64,000 nucleotides of DNA from positions 682,001 through 746,000 of the forward strand of contig OZ037898.1 in the NCBI GenBank assembly GCA_964035575.1, given 5' to 3'. Source of the DNA: Rhynchopus sp. YZ270_cl-10 (lineage: Eukaryota; Euglenozoa; Diplonemea; Diplonemida; Diplonemidae). Shown piece by piece: positions 1-8,967 of this stretch. Numbering within the stretch: the stretch's first letter is position 1; each line of letters begins with the position of its first letter. The position numbers and the translations under genes are program-made. The notes beneath the pieces are model-generated. The model made no database searches, was not told the DNA's origin, and saw only the letters and a program-made list of their open reading frames with translations.

Positions 1-408
1 GCGATTGAGGGTGCGCGGGCAGCAGTCATTGGGCGGAGTAACATCGTGGGGCTTCCCGTTGCGCATATGCTGCAGCAGATGAACGCCACGGTGACCATTT
101 GCCATTCGAAAACGAAGGACATCGCAGGGATCTGCCGTGAATGTGATATAATTGTGGCTGCTGCGGGGTGCCTCGAATTTGTGAAGGCGGACTTCATCAA
201 GCCTGGTGCTGCCATCATCGATGTTGGCACCAACTGTGTCGAAGATTCAACAAAGAAGCAGGGCTTCAGAACGGTCGGTGATGTGGACTTCGCTGCCTGC
301 AAGGAGGTGGCAGGAAAGATCACTCCTGTACCAGGTGGTGTCGGGCCGATGACAATCGCAACCCTTATGGGCAACACATACGAAGCATATATGGCCTCTG
401 CGATCTGA
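1..408 (+). CDS. folD: Methylenetetrahydrofolate dehydrogenase/cyclohydrolase, C-terminal part (gene runs off the window start)
   Basis: The reading frame is open from base 1 and ends at TGA 406-408, so this is the last ~135 codons of a longer gene. It carries the FolD C-terminal signatures: the NADP-binding loop [16 protein letters not shown] at the start, then VDVGTN-type IIDVGTN, GDVDF, and the closing [16 protein letters not shown]. FolD is a bifunctional enzyme that oxidises 5,10-methylene-THF to 5,10-methenyl-THF and hydrolyses it to 10-formyl-THF in one-carbon metabolism. The catalytic Lys and the substrate-binding N-terminal domain lie upstream of the window. There is no trace of a fused formyl-THF synthetase after the stop, so this is the short two-function form rather than the trifunctional C1-THF synthase. 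GC content drops sharply straight after the stop. Confidence 0.93.
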   Translation, partial: AIEGARAAVIGRSNIVGLPVAHMLQQMNATVTICHSKTKDIAGICRECDIIVAAAGCLEFVKADFIKPGAAIIDVGTNCVEDSTKKQGFRTVGDVDFAACKEVAGKITPVPGGVGPMTIATLMGNTYEAYMASAI

Positions 409-894
409 AGGCTATCTAAAAGCAGTTTGTGAAGCGACAAAAAACGACAAAAAAAAAATTTTTTTTTTTTTGTGAAAATCTGAAAGGATTTAGAAGAATT
501 TTGTACAACAAAACTGCTTTTTTGTAGTTTGTATGGTACCCTTTTGCCCTTGCTCCAGTAAATTAAGAGTAAGGTGGGAGAGAGGGGGAGAATGTTGTGA
601 ATTATGTCGGGTGTTTTATACCCAAAAAAAGTTGCGTTCTCATCGTTGTTTTTTCACGAAAAAATTCAAAAATAAAAATAAAAAATTCAAAAAGGAAAAC
701 TGGAAAAGAGCGCTATTTATATAAAACGGTCTTCCAAAAAGTACATCGTTTTTTTTTTGAGCTGCACACTCCAAGTTTTCTGTCTTTCTTTCTTTCTTTC
801 CTCCTTTTCTCCTTTCTCCTTAAGGGTGGACAGACCAAGGACGTGCCTTCTTCTGTGAATCACCCTTCCCAACGCTATTTTATTTTATTTATTT

Positions 895-930
895 TAGGTG
901 ACTAAACACAGAGAGGCTTAGGTTCATCTG
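895..930 (+). repeat. Stem-loop family A1
   Basis: TAGGTGACTAAAC, an ACAGAGAG-type loop and GGCTTAGGTTCATCT. The loop-proximal stem is slightly decayed. Confidence 0.7.
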
Positions 931-1315
931 CTAAACTTCTTTTTTTTAAAGCTGACTAACCCCCAAAGAAAGACTGAGGTCTTACCCTCCCCATTCCCCC
1001 CTTTTTTGTGCAGAATTCCTGTCGTTTTGTTTTTTTTTTTTTGCGACATTTGTGTGGTATATAATTTGCAGATGCGACAAAAGGAAGAAAACGTTTCCAC
1101 TCTTTTTGATAGAGTGTTACCATAAAATAATTATGAGGGCAGAATAATACTGGGGCAATTCAGGGGGAATTTTGGGTTTTTGGGGATGATCTCCGAGAGC
1201 CCTGGTGCATCCCAGCTTTATTCCTTCCCATAATTATTGTTACAGTATAGTGGGATCAACCTCTCAATTAGGCCATTTTGGAGTTTGCCAAGAAACCCCC
1301 TGGTTGATCCTTTTT

Positions 1316-1367
1316 TAAGGTGACTAAGCACGAGACTAATCATCGAGAGGCTTAGGATCATCTTATA
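1316..1367 (+). repeat. Stem-loop family A1, partly duplicated
   Basis: TAAGGTGACTAAGCACGAGA is followed by a second 5' half (CTAATCATCGAGAG) and one 3' half (GCTTAGGATCATCTTA). It looks like a template slip or fusion of two copies. Confidence 0.7.
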
Positions 1368-1687
1368 AACTTTTCTTTTTATTTTGCTCAAAATATTTCT
1401 TATTCAAAGAGGATACAGCGCTGATGGACAAAATTCCATCATTGCTACTGAAAACAAATTATCTTAATCATTTTGCTCAAACAATTGTCCCCCTCTTCCC
1501 CCTCTCTTCTCAGGTCTCGATTTTGCCTTTACGATGGGTGCTAATCAAATCCAGAGGAGGGGTAATGGAAATACCATTTTTCGTGCATCCATTGAGGATG
1601 TCGGCAGTTTAAAAAAAACGTCATCCCTTTTTTTCTGTAGGGTCCTGTGTTCTTGACACAGTTTCCTGCTTGAAACAAAAAGGGGTA

Positions 1688-1798
1688 TTAGGAGACTAAG
1701 CACACACGGTGGCCTTACGAACCCTATTTGGGGTACCCCGCTACGAACGTACCCTGAGGGTTCGTAAGGGCCACCGTGCCAGAGAGGCTGTCTTATAA
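1688..1798 (+). repeat. Stem-loop family A1 split by a palindromic insert
   Basis: The 5' half (GACTAAGCAC) and 3' half (AGAGAGGCTGTCTTATAAA) are separated at the loop by about 76 bp. Within the insert, 1706-1725 and 1757-1777 are inverted repeats with a single-base indel, around a GGGGTACCCC core. Confidence 0.75.
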
Positions 1799-2004
1799 AA
1801 ATATTTTTTTGTTTTGTTTTTATTAGCATGGAGTGTATCCGTATAGGACGTCCTGTTGTGCTTTCTCTTCGTTTTGATTTGGAAACTAATTAGCCGTGAT
1901 GTTGGGGGTCACATGAAAAGGGGGGAGACAGCATTTTGTTACGTCGTTTAAGTCTCCCAGCGTCTCACCATTCTTTTTTTTCTCTCTGTACCTACAAAGC
2001 GTAG

Positions 2005-2088
2005 CTTAAAGGAGACATAGTTCCTTAGATACGGATCGCCAATCACCCCCTCCAACAGGGTAAATTGAGTGATCAACGAAAAAAACCT
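2005..2088 (+). repeat. Small repeat family I, copy 1
   Basis: TTAAAGGAGACATAGT ... TACGG then TCGCCAATCA, a short hairpin, and TCAACGAAAAA. A diverged copy follows about 0.9 kb downstream. Confidence 0.6.
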
Positions 2089-2452
2089 GTTTTTTTCCCC
2101 TTTTTGGTGTTCCGGAAACACCTGTCAAGGACATGTCAATATAGGCCCCCTCCGGAACACCACTTTTACTTGTCAGAGTTACTATGGTTGGCTTCGCAGG
2201 GTCTCACAACGTCTCACAGGATCTCCCCCTATCAGGTAGCCCTTTTCAGATGATCCAGACGAGCATAAGGTGACACATTTATCTTTTCAGTTTTCTTTTC
2301 TTTTTTTTTCCTCTCCAACCTTACCTAAAAGAGATGGGACGCATTTATCTTTAGTGCCATCTTTTGCGCGCATTTTTCTTTTTTTTTTTTAGTGTATTGC
2401 ACAGTGTTTAGAGCGGGCTCAATAGAGAGCCTTTTGTGACACATTTTTTTTT

Positions 2453-2490
2453 AAAAGGTTACTAAGCACAGTGAGGCTTCGGTTCCACAC
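2453..2490 (+). repeat. Stem-loop family A1, decayed
   Basis: AAAGGTTACTAAGC, loop ACAGTGAG, GCTTCGGTTC. The closing 3' arm is degraded. Confidence 0.6.
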
Positions 2491-2594
2491 AAAAATTTAC
2501 AAAACTTTTTTTCCCCTTTTTTTTCTTCTTTTTTTTTTTGTTAAGACGCAAGTTAACCCCCCTCTCCGGAACCCGGACCCCGAGTTAGGGGTAT

Positions 2595-2705
2595 GGCAGT
2601 ATTGTGATGGGAGCCCATTGGAATACGCAAAATACATCAAAATATGTGTATTTTGATGTATTTTTGCGTTGATGTATTCCAATGGGCTCCCATCACAATA
2701 CTGCC
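2595..2705. mobile_element. Foldback element with ~32-bp inverted arms
   Basis: Bases 2595-2626 pair with 2674-2705, and the interior AAAATACATCAAAATA/TATTTTGATGTATTTT pairs again, so almost the whole 111 bp forms one hairpin. No coding capacity. Confidence 0.8.
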
Positions 2706-2879
2706 ACCATTAGGTACCCCTGTCTCTCTCTCAGATTCCCACCACCTCAAACAACTATTCTCAAATGAAGTACTACTGGTGTGAGGTAGCTATACGTTAT
2801 TGTTCCCCCCCTCTTTTTAACTTTATCCCTTTTTTTTTCTCTTCAAAAAATGGTTTATTCCTACGAAGCTTTGCTTTAA

Positions 2880-2948
2880 TGGTGTGGCTGAAAGGGGGTG
2901 CTATTGTTGTGCTATTTTCTGCTATTCTGGGGTCGTCGGCCACACCAC
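2880..2948 (+). repeat. Hairpin family H, copy 1
   Basis: GGTGTGGC/GCCACACC arms enclose GGGGGTGCTATT, TTTCTGCTATT and GGGGTCGTC motifs. The same layout recurs at 14849-14919. Confidence 0.75.
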
Positions 2949-3030
2949 TTAAAGGAGAAATAGTATTACCGGGGTACGGTCGCCAAATCATCCCTCAAAC
3001 ATGAGGATTTGTGCACTCAACGAAAAACCT
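2948..3030 (+). repeat. Small repeat family I, copy 2
   Basis: CTTAAAGGAGAAATAGT ... TACGG, TCGCCAAATCA, CCTCAAACATGAGG hairpin, CACTCAACGAAAAACC. The conserved frame matches 2005-2088 while the hairpin sequence differs. Confidence 0.6.
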
Positions 3031-3206
3031 ACTATTTCTTTTCCAAAGAACGAAATCTCTTCTCAAGTTATTTCTATGACTCTTCGCTGTAAGAGAGACG
3101 CTTTTTATTAATCAAATATTCACAAAAAAGGGCTTTTTTCAAAAAGCGGGGCGTGGGGTGGGCAATACACAAAAGCAGAACACAAAAAACCATAAAAAAC
3201 CGAACA

Positions 3207-4443
3207 ATGGCAAAGCCAGACTATCTTGCCGCACTGATGGGGCTGGTATGTGCTGTTTGTTTGTTTCTCACGATCACCGATAGTATAAGATGTGACTAAG
3301 CACGAGAGGCTTAGGTTCAATCTTATAACCTTTTCTTTACGAACTCCGGCTGGGGAAATGACATCATCCCTGACAACAAACTTGTGGAAGCCAGCGTAGC
3401 TGATGCTGTGCGATAACGAATATGATAAGGTGACTAAGCACGAGAGGCTTAGGCTCAATCTTATAACCTTTTCTTTCTTATGTACGGTGAGGCGTTTTGC
3501 ACGTTCAACTTCTTTTTCTTTTTCCCCTCAAAACACCCTCTTAACAGATTGCCTGCAGCTGTGCGTTCTTCCTGTTCTCCCAACAACGGCAGGGACCCAT
3601 GACCGAAACGCAACTCGCCGGCGGTCTGTGGAACGTCACATACACAACACAGATGCCGACAGAGAAAATGGGGACCGGGGGTATGCAAATCCCAGAGGGT
3701 GTTTTTTTTTTTTGCAGTCCTTTCTCACCCATTTCCCCCCTCAAATAATTCGACAATAATGAGGTCCTCATCTCAATATTTTCGTCGACGTTATTTCCTG
3801 CTGCATGATAACGAAATGTGATCAAAGGTCGCAGCCCCTACTAAGCAAACGAGAGGCTTCGGATCATCTTATCAAACTTTTCTTGTTTTTGTTTATCTCC
3901 TACCAGCTTCGGCTTCATCCTACAAAAATTCCTCAAAAAAAATTAAATCATTTTGCAGAAACATTCAGCTCGCTTCTGCGGTTCAACATCAGCAAAAAGT
4001 CTCAAGCATTTGGATTCATAGAGCCGCACAATGAAGAGGAAGGCGGGGAACGCGCTATTGCCATGTTTCTGCGTGAAAACGCTGGCACCGTGACGGTTGA
4101 GAGCGATGTGATGGGGGAGATCGGGTTTGATTTTACCTTCTCAGTGGCGGACCTGAACCCGGGGAGCTACGATGCCTCTCGTGTTCTCACCGGGGAATAC
4201 TCTGGAATGCGTGGGAAGGGTCGTGCTGAAGTGACGCTCACGGCAAACACATTTTTCGCTACAGTTGTCAACGCTACTGCAAACGAACCGTTCACAACAA
4301 TCATTGGCGACAGAATTCAGGCCGAAACGAAAAAACCCACCCAGTTTATGGACCAGGTGTTCCTGGGGCTCATGGTCTTCGCAGTGGCCGCAGTTGTGAA
4401 CATCGTCAGAAGTGCGCTTTTCCCTAAACAAAAGGTGCGGTAA
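3207..4443 (+). CDS. Predicted two-anchor membrane protein, unknown function (three exons)
   Basis: The gene is assembled from three exons: 3207-3245, 3548-3680 and 3959-4443. Donors are GTATGT at 3246 and GTATGC at 3681, acceptors are TTAACAG and TTTGCAG, and the phases match (0, then 1). The product is 218 residues. An N-terminal hydrophobic stretch at about residues 5-23 (LAALMGLIACSCAFFLF) spans the first exon junction and looks like a signal anchor. The middle is polar and beta-rich (GTVTVESDVMGEIGFDFTFS). A second hydrophobic segment near the C-terminus (FLGLMVFAVAAVVNIVRSALF is split here as FLGLMVFAVAAV and VNIVRSALF) precedes a short basic tail KQKVR. The topology suggests an endomembrane protein with a lumenal domain. 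I do not recognise the family. Introns 1 and 2 contain family-A stem-loops (3284, 3425, 3836). The shortness of exon 1 is the weakest part of the model. Confidence 0.65.
3284..3327 (+). repeat. Stem-loop family A1, best example
   Basis: TATAAGAT (3284-3291) pairs with ATCTTATA (3320-3327), TGA with TCA, CTAAGC with GCTTAG. The loop is ACGAGAG (3302-3308). It gives 17 base pairs with one small internal loop. It lies in intron 1 of the 3207 gene. Confidence 0.88.
3425..3465 (+). repeat. Stem-loop family A1
   Basis: ATAAGGTGACTAAGC / GCTTAGGCTCAATCTTAT with loop ACGAGAG. Second copy in the same intron, 100 bp after the first. Confidence 0.85.
3836..3872 (+). repeat. Stem-loop family A1, divergent
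   Basis: CTAAGCAAACGAGAGGCTTC followed by GGATCATCTTATC. Located in intron 2 of the 3207 gene. Confidence 0.75.
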
Positions 4444-5405
4444 ACAAAAAACCAGTAGATTTGTACTTTGCATCAATGGGTTTCAGGAGTGGAGGGAGGG
4501 TTTTAAAAAAAAAATCTAGAGACAAACTATTTAGTTGTCAAAAGGGGTGTCATTTAGGGGTAATGTCAGGGGAAAAAAAGTTTTGTGTTGAGGGAAAGTG
4601 GAGAAATATGTGTTGTTTTTGTGTGAATAAGAAAAAAGGGCATATTTAGTGACCATATGACCTATATATTGAGGGGGTTAGGATATGGTCAAAATATCTC
4701 CTCTTTTGAGGTTAAGGTCTGAGCGGCCTTCGAAAAAAAATCGGATTTCATTGCAAAAAAAAGCGAGTTTCTCTTTTCCTCTCTGGAAAAAAAGAATGAA
4801 AACAAGTCACCCATCCCTCTCGCCTTTTCATCTCCCCCAGCCAGAACCCTCCATCGTGCAGGCCTCGTGGATCTGTAGCTCCAATGATCCCGGTTCATTC
4901 GATTTAGATTTTTGCAAGATCGGTCACCACATTCACTGCGTGAATCATAGTTACAATTTTACTTTGACGAGTGTCGACGTTTGTGCTGTTTCAAAAAAAA
5001 AACTCTTCAGGTTTGGGGTCATACTCAGATACTATGAACCTTTCGCTGTTTCGTGGTGAAAGGGACATTTTTTTTTGTGAATCCAAAACACTACTGTCTG
5101 CATCATCCAATCATCCCCTTCATGCGGCACACAAAAAACCAAAAATTTGGACTACCCTTCCCAACATTTTAACAATCACACAGACTTATTCTTTCCTTCA
5201 CGACGGTGAAGTCAATGACATGACATGTGCTTTTACATGTAAAATGACATGTGAAATGACATGTGAAACACATGACATTTTTACGGCCAATATACGTTAC
5301 CGCACATGTAAAAACAAGTTACATGGTAAGCACATGTCAAATGCACATGTCATGTCATTGACTTCACCGTCGTGTTTACAGCCAACACCACCCACCCCTT
5401 CCCTA
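4444..5405. other. Gene-free spacer with foldback element
   Basis: A low-complexity AT-rich spacer. Open frames cross it but lack coding character. It contains a 176-bp foldback element (5199-5374) ending about 30 bp upstream of the next start codon. A TTTACAG directly after it could be a cis or trans splice acceptor. Confidence 0.55.
5199..5374. mobile_element. Foldback (MITE-like) element with perfect 32-bp inverted arms
   Basis: Bases 5199-5230 are the exact reverse complement of 5343-5374. The interior carries repeated ACATGT and TGACATGT motifs in both orientations, so the whole unit could fold into one long hairpin. No coding capacity. No convincing flanking target duplication was seen. 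Confidence 0.75.
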
Positions 5406-7255
5406 ATGGGCCGATCTGACAAACGCAAACGAGAGGCAGAAGGGCTGAGCGCTGCAGAGGTGTTGTACAACTTAGGTGCGTCGTCGTGTACTTATGGAGG
5501 GGCGCGACGAGGCACGGTGGTGACGGTGTTGGAGTTTGTCTCGGGGCGGTATAACTATCATGATGAAGCGACGTGGCGGAAGGTGATAGAGGGTGGACAG
5601 CTGCGGGTGAACAGTGCAGAGGCTGAGCCAGAGCAGGCCCTCCGCCCTGGGGACGTCGTCTCCATAGAGAGCAACCGTGCAGACGAGCCTGAGGTGGATC
5701 TGCAGTACAAAGTGCTCGCCGTACACCCGTCGACGCAAAAGAGCCCGCTGGACTTTATTGCAGTAGAGAAAAGCGGCAACCTGCCTGTCTCAGCCTCAGG
5801 GCGCTATAGAAAGAATACGCTTGCGTATGAGTTGCAAAGTACGCTCGATGTGCGGTGCAAGCCGGTGCACCGTCTCGACAAAGAGACCAGCGGCTGTGTT
5901 GTTGTAGCGAAGGACGACACCACCGCCGCCACGTTGTCAGGGATATTTGCAGGTATGTTTTTTTTTTTTGTGCTTTTCATCCGGATGGCACAGCATGGGC
6001 TATTTGAGGGAACACTTCCTAACACGCTGATACGGAGGGGAAGTGGGAAGGAAAATTTCTGCGTCTTTCGAAATTTATCCGTTCCGCTTGATCAGATCTC
6101 GACCGTTTTGTTGCATTGCACGCTTCCACTGTGCGTTTTAGAAGTCTGTCCTGTTTGATATGAGGCTCTCTGGCCTATTATTGATGTCTGTTTTTTGTTT
6201 TAGTCTGTCCTGTTTGATAAGAGGCTCTCTGGCCGCTTTAGAAGTCCTGCTCTGTCCTGCTTTGTTAACAGGCTCGTAGGACTGTCTGCTTTTTCGAAAT
6301 CTGTCTTCTTTTTTAAAGAGTCTAGTAGGTCCTGTTGCTTCTGGTCTGGTGGTTAACTCCTTTACGCTGACGAATATAATAGTTCTTTGTGTTTTTTTGA
6401 CACAATCCGCGTGTACTGATTTTTTTTTCTCTTCCAAATTGATTGTTTCCAGCACACGCGGATTGTGTCAGTGTGTGATGATTATGATTATTGCCTGAAG
6501 TACAGAAAATGGGAGTGTCGGTTGGCGGGGCACAAAAGAGTAAAACGAATAAACCATATCGGGTGGGGCCTCTCATCTGTATATATTTCCCCCCACTCCA
6601 TGTTTGGCCTCTCCACGCGTGTCTGTTGCAAAATATATCAAATGTACCACCCTATACAGGCACTGCTGTCACGAAGCAGTACTGCGCCGTGCTGATTGGC
6701 GCGATGCACAGAGTGACCACATGCGCCGACCCTGTGCAGCCGGTTCACCTCACAGCGGGGGAGGAGTACTGCAGCGGTGCGCTGTTCCCGATGCGGAAGA
6801 TACGCATGCGATGCGACGATGCGGGGAAGACGTGCCGCACTACCTTCACACCTGTTGCTGTGGCAGGCGGACTTACCCTTGCCAGCATAGTCATTGAATC
6901 TGGCCGCACCCACCAAATCCGTGTCCACGCAGAGCAGCTAGGGTTCCCTATACTAGGCGACAAAGTGTACGGCCACGGCAACGATACCGAGGCACAAACC
7001 CTCCGGTGGACAAGAAACGAAGTCCCAATGGAAACACCATTCGGCGTCATAGACAGACATCTGCTGCACTGCAGTCGCATGGTGCTTCCCATCAAGGGTG
7101 TGGAAGACCACGACGAAGCCTGGTCTGTCTCCTCCGACCCAATGCCGTTCTTCACAAAGTTCCCTGCCTGCACCGCTCTGTTCGAAAAAACCGCGGACGG
7201 CAAGGAATATAAAAATGCCCCAAAAGGAGAAAAGCAAAAGGGGCAGACATCCTGA
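5406..7255 (+). CDS. RluA-family RNA pseudouridine synthase (two exons)
   Basis: Exon 1 is 5406-5952 and exon 2 is 6660-7255, joined in phase 1 (donor GTATGT, acceptor TATACAG), giving 380 residues. Residues 55-100 look like an S4-type RNA-binding segment (WRKVIEGGQLRVN ... LRPGDVVSI). The catalytic motif HRLDKETSG follows, with the presumed catalytic Asp at residue 158. Exon 2 supplies the usual RluA sequence: KQYCAV, then ESGRTHQIRVHAEQLGFPILGDKVYG, quoted here in part as SGRTHQIRVH and GFPILGDKVYG. The family isomerises uridine to pseudouridine in rRNA or tRNA, and eukaryotic members act in nucleus, cytosol or organelles. Strongly basic N-terminal residues 4-10 could be a nuclear signal. 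The frame is open well upstream of 5406, but that part overlaps a foldback element and is not believed coding. The 707-bp intron holds TGTTTGATA/GAGGCTCTCTGG repeats and a 17-bp inverted repeat (6398-6414/6454-6470). Confidence 0.9.
6398..6470. repeat. 17-bp perfect inverted repeat in intron
   Basis: Bases 6398-6414 and 6454-6470 are exact reverse complements around a 39-base T-rich loop, inside the intron of the pseudouridine synthase gene. It could fold into a hairpin in the pre-mRNA. Confidence 0.8.
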
Positions 7256-7540
7256 TGGGGTTGCGTGAGGGGGGCTTTCTCAACGTTGTTGTGTCAAAAA
7301 AGGGGGGTAAAAATCTTTCCTATTTTTTCCCTGTCAGAATCACCTGCCTAACCAGAGGTGCCTTTCTTTTTTTTTTCTTCTATCAACTTCACTTTTTCTT
7401 TTCTTGCGCACTTTCGGCATTTCTTTGACAGGACATGCCCCCCCATACAAACGTGAATCCTCCCCACTCCTCCTCACTGTTTTGACATCACTGCACTTCC
7501 CACCTACACTGTACACACCACTCCCCAGCTTACCCCTACA

Positions 7541-8017
7541 ATGTCTGACACCCACGACCTACATGGAGTGGCGAAGACCTCCGGTGCTGTGCGTCGTGCA
7601 CGCTTTCACGACGACAAGGTGCGTGCCTTTGGGCGGTGCAATACGTACCTGCGGTACACGGGGGGCATCCCCCCTGAGGCAGAGATGGAGAGAATGGCCG
7701 TGCCCCAGCCACACGATCTTGTGGTGAAGGCTATGGACAGGTCTGTTCCTGTATCGTGTGCGACATATGATCGTATTGCACGGACACGTCGTAGGGCAGC
7801 ACCTGCAGCAGACGTGACCTGCACAGACACCCACCAAGCAATGCCTCACCGTGTTATGACCCTGGTCGACAACGCAGCGCCGTGGGGATTCCGCAAAGTA
7901 AAAGGTAAGCGTGGTCGCAACAGAACCAGCCCTAAAAGATACTCCGATGGGTCGTGCAAGTACTGGCACCGCATGTGTGTCAGCAGGGCGAACCGTGTAG
8001 AGGCTGTTGAACGATGA
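7541..8017 (+). CDS. Small basic protein, unknown function
   Basis: An uninterrupted 158-codon frame of coding-like GC content runs from ATG 7541 to TGA 8015-8017. The product is basic, with Arg/Lys clusters (RTRRRAAP, KVKGKRGRNRTS) and five Cys. No signal peptide or membrane segment is visible, and I do not recognise the family. The 5' flank is pyrimidine-rich, typical of the sequence before starts in this window. A GTAAGC inside the frame (7903) is a potential donor, so a spliced variant cannot be excluded. The stop codon sits inside a perfect short palindrome (GAACGAT/ATCGTTC, 8009-8025). Confidence 0.6.
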   Translation: MSDTHDLHGVAKTSGAVRRARFHDDKVRAFGRCNTYLRYTGGIPPEAEMERMAVPQPHDLVVKAMDRSVPVSCATYDRIARTRRRAAPAADVTCTDTHQAMPHRVMTLVDNAAPWGFRKVKGKRGRNRTSPKRYSDGSCKYWHRMCVSRANRVEAVER

Positions 8018-8967
8018 CCATCGTTCGGGAAGAACAAAATCTGTGAGATTATCGAGATGCGAATCTCTGGACCGTGATCTGAGTCTCGGTCGGTTGTGTG
8101 TTTGAAAAAAGTAAAAGAATGTGGGTTCCGTTCTTATGGAACCCTGTAATATATCCCATGATTTGTGGTGTGTCTACCAGCCTTGGTTTCTTGTTTTGTT
8201 CCAAATCTTGTGCCATATTCATTCTTTTGAGGCACATGCATCTTGCAACTATTCTTTCTTTTTTGCAGGCGTTTGTACTGCCAACTTCATTTGTGTTAAA
8301 AGGTGGCTAACGACGCGAGTCTAAGGTTCATCTCAACGTTTCTCTTGTTTTTGATGTGGAACCTCAACTCTATCAGAGTGTGCCCCTGGAACCCTAACCC
8401 AGCAGCGGGCCTCCACTATAAAGAGCAAAATGCAAAAGAGCCCTGTTTCTGTATTTATATTTCTCTAAAACATCACCACAAATTTGCACATTCCATTGGC
8501 GCGCCCGGGTTGTAGGCTACGATTGTCGCCTAATCTCATACACCCCGATATAAAGGCGTGTACTTAGTTTGTACAGCTGATATGGAGGTTACGCTTGCCT
8601 CGTTCCCGCCCCTGAATCACCTCACCCTCTCTATTCTCACAGTGGGGTACACGCCAACACCCACCCCAACCCACAACCCACACACACACTTGCCTTCTTC
8701 TTCTTTTTTCAATCCACTACGGTTTTGTTCTATATTGGCTTCGAATCTGCACAAACAACGTTCCGGGCTCGGGGAAAAAGCAACACGGCAACGGAAGGTG
8801 GCCGTAAGGCATTAAAGGCGAGAGTCTTTTTTTGTTCGGGGTAGCACCGCTCGCCCCGCTCTCTGCCCCCTCTACCCCCCTCAGGGTGTGGGTAGGGGCG
8901 TGTGGTTAGCCTAGCGACCGCGGGTGACAGCTTTGGGCTTTTGCCAAACACAGCAGAGTAAGACATC
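8018..8967. other. Gene-free spacer
   Basis: T-rich spacer between the small basic protein and the kinase gene. It has a weak family-A stem-loop at about 8297-8335 and a short perfect hairpin near 8127-8146 (GGTTCC/GGAACC arms). No coding frame is supported. Confidence 0.5.

Larger units (their letters stand above)
409..3206. other. Gene-free, T-rich spacer with stem-loop repeats
   Basis: No reading frame here has coding-like composition. The spacer holds several family-A stem-loops, one of which (1688-1798) is split by a palindromic insert. It also has an imperfect inverted repeat at about 1129-1247, a GGATCAACC/GGTTGATCC repeat at about 1253-1310, a foldback element at 2595-2705, and first copies of two other small repeats (families H and I). 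Homopolymer T runs dominate the + strand. Confidence 0.7.

Noticed and set aside
4971-5405. Open frame upstream of, and in phase with, the pseudouridine synthase
   Set aside because: It runs through a foldback element and AT-rich DNA. RluA-like sequence starts only after ATG 5406.
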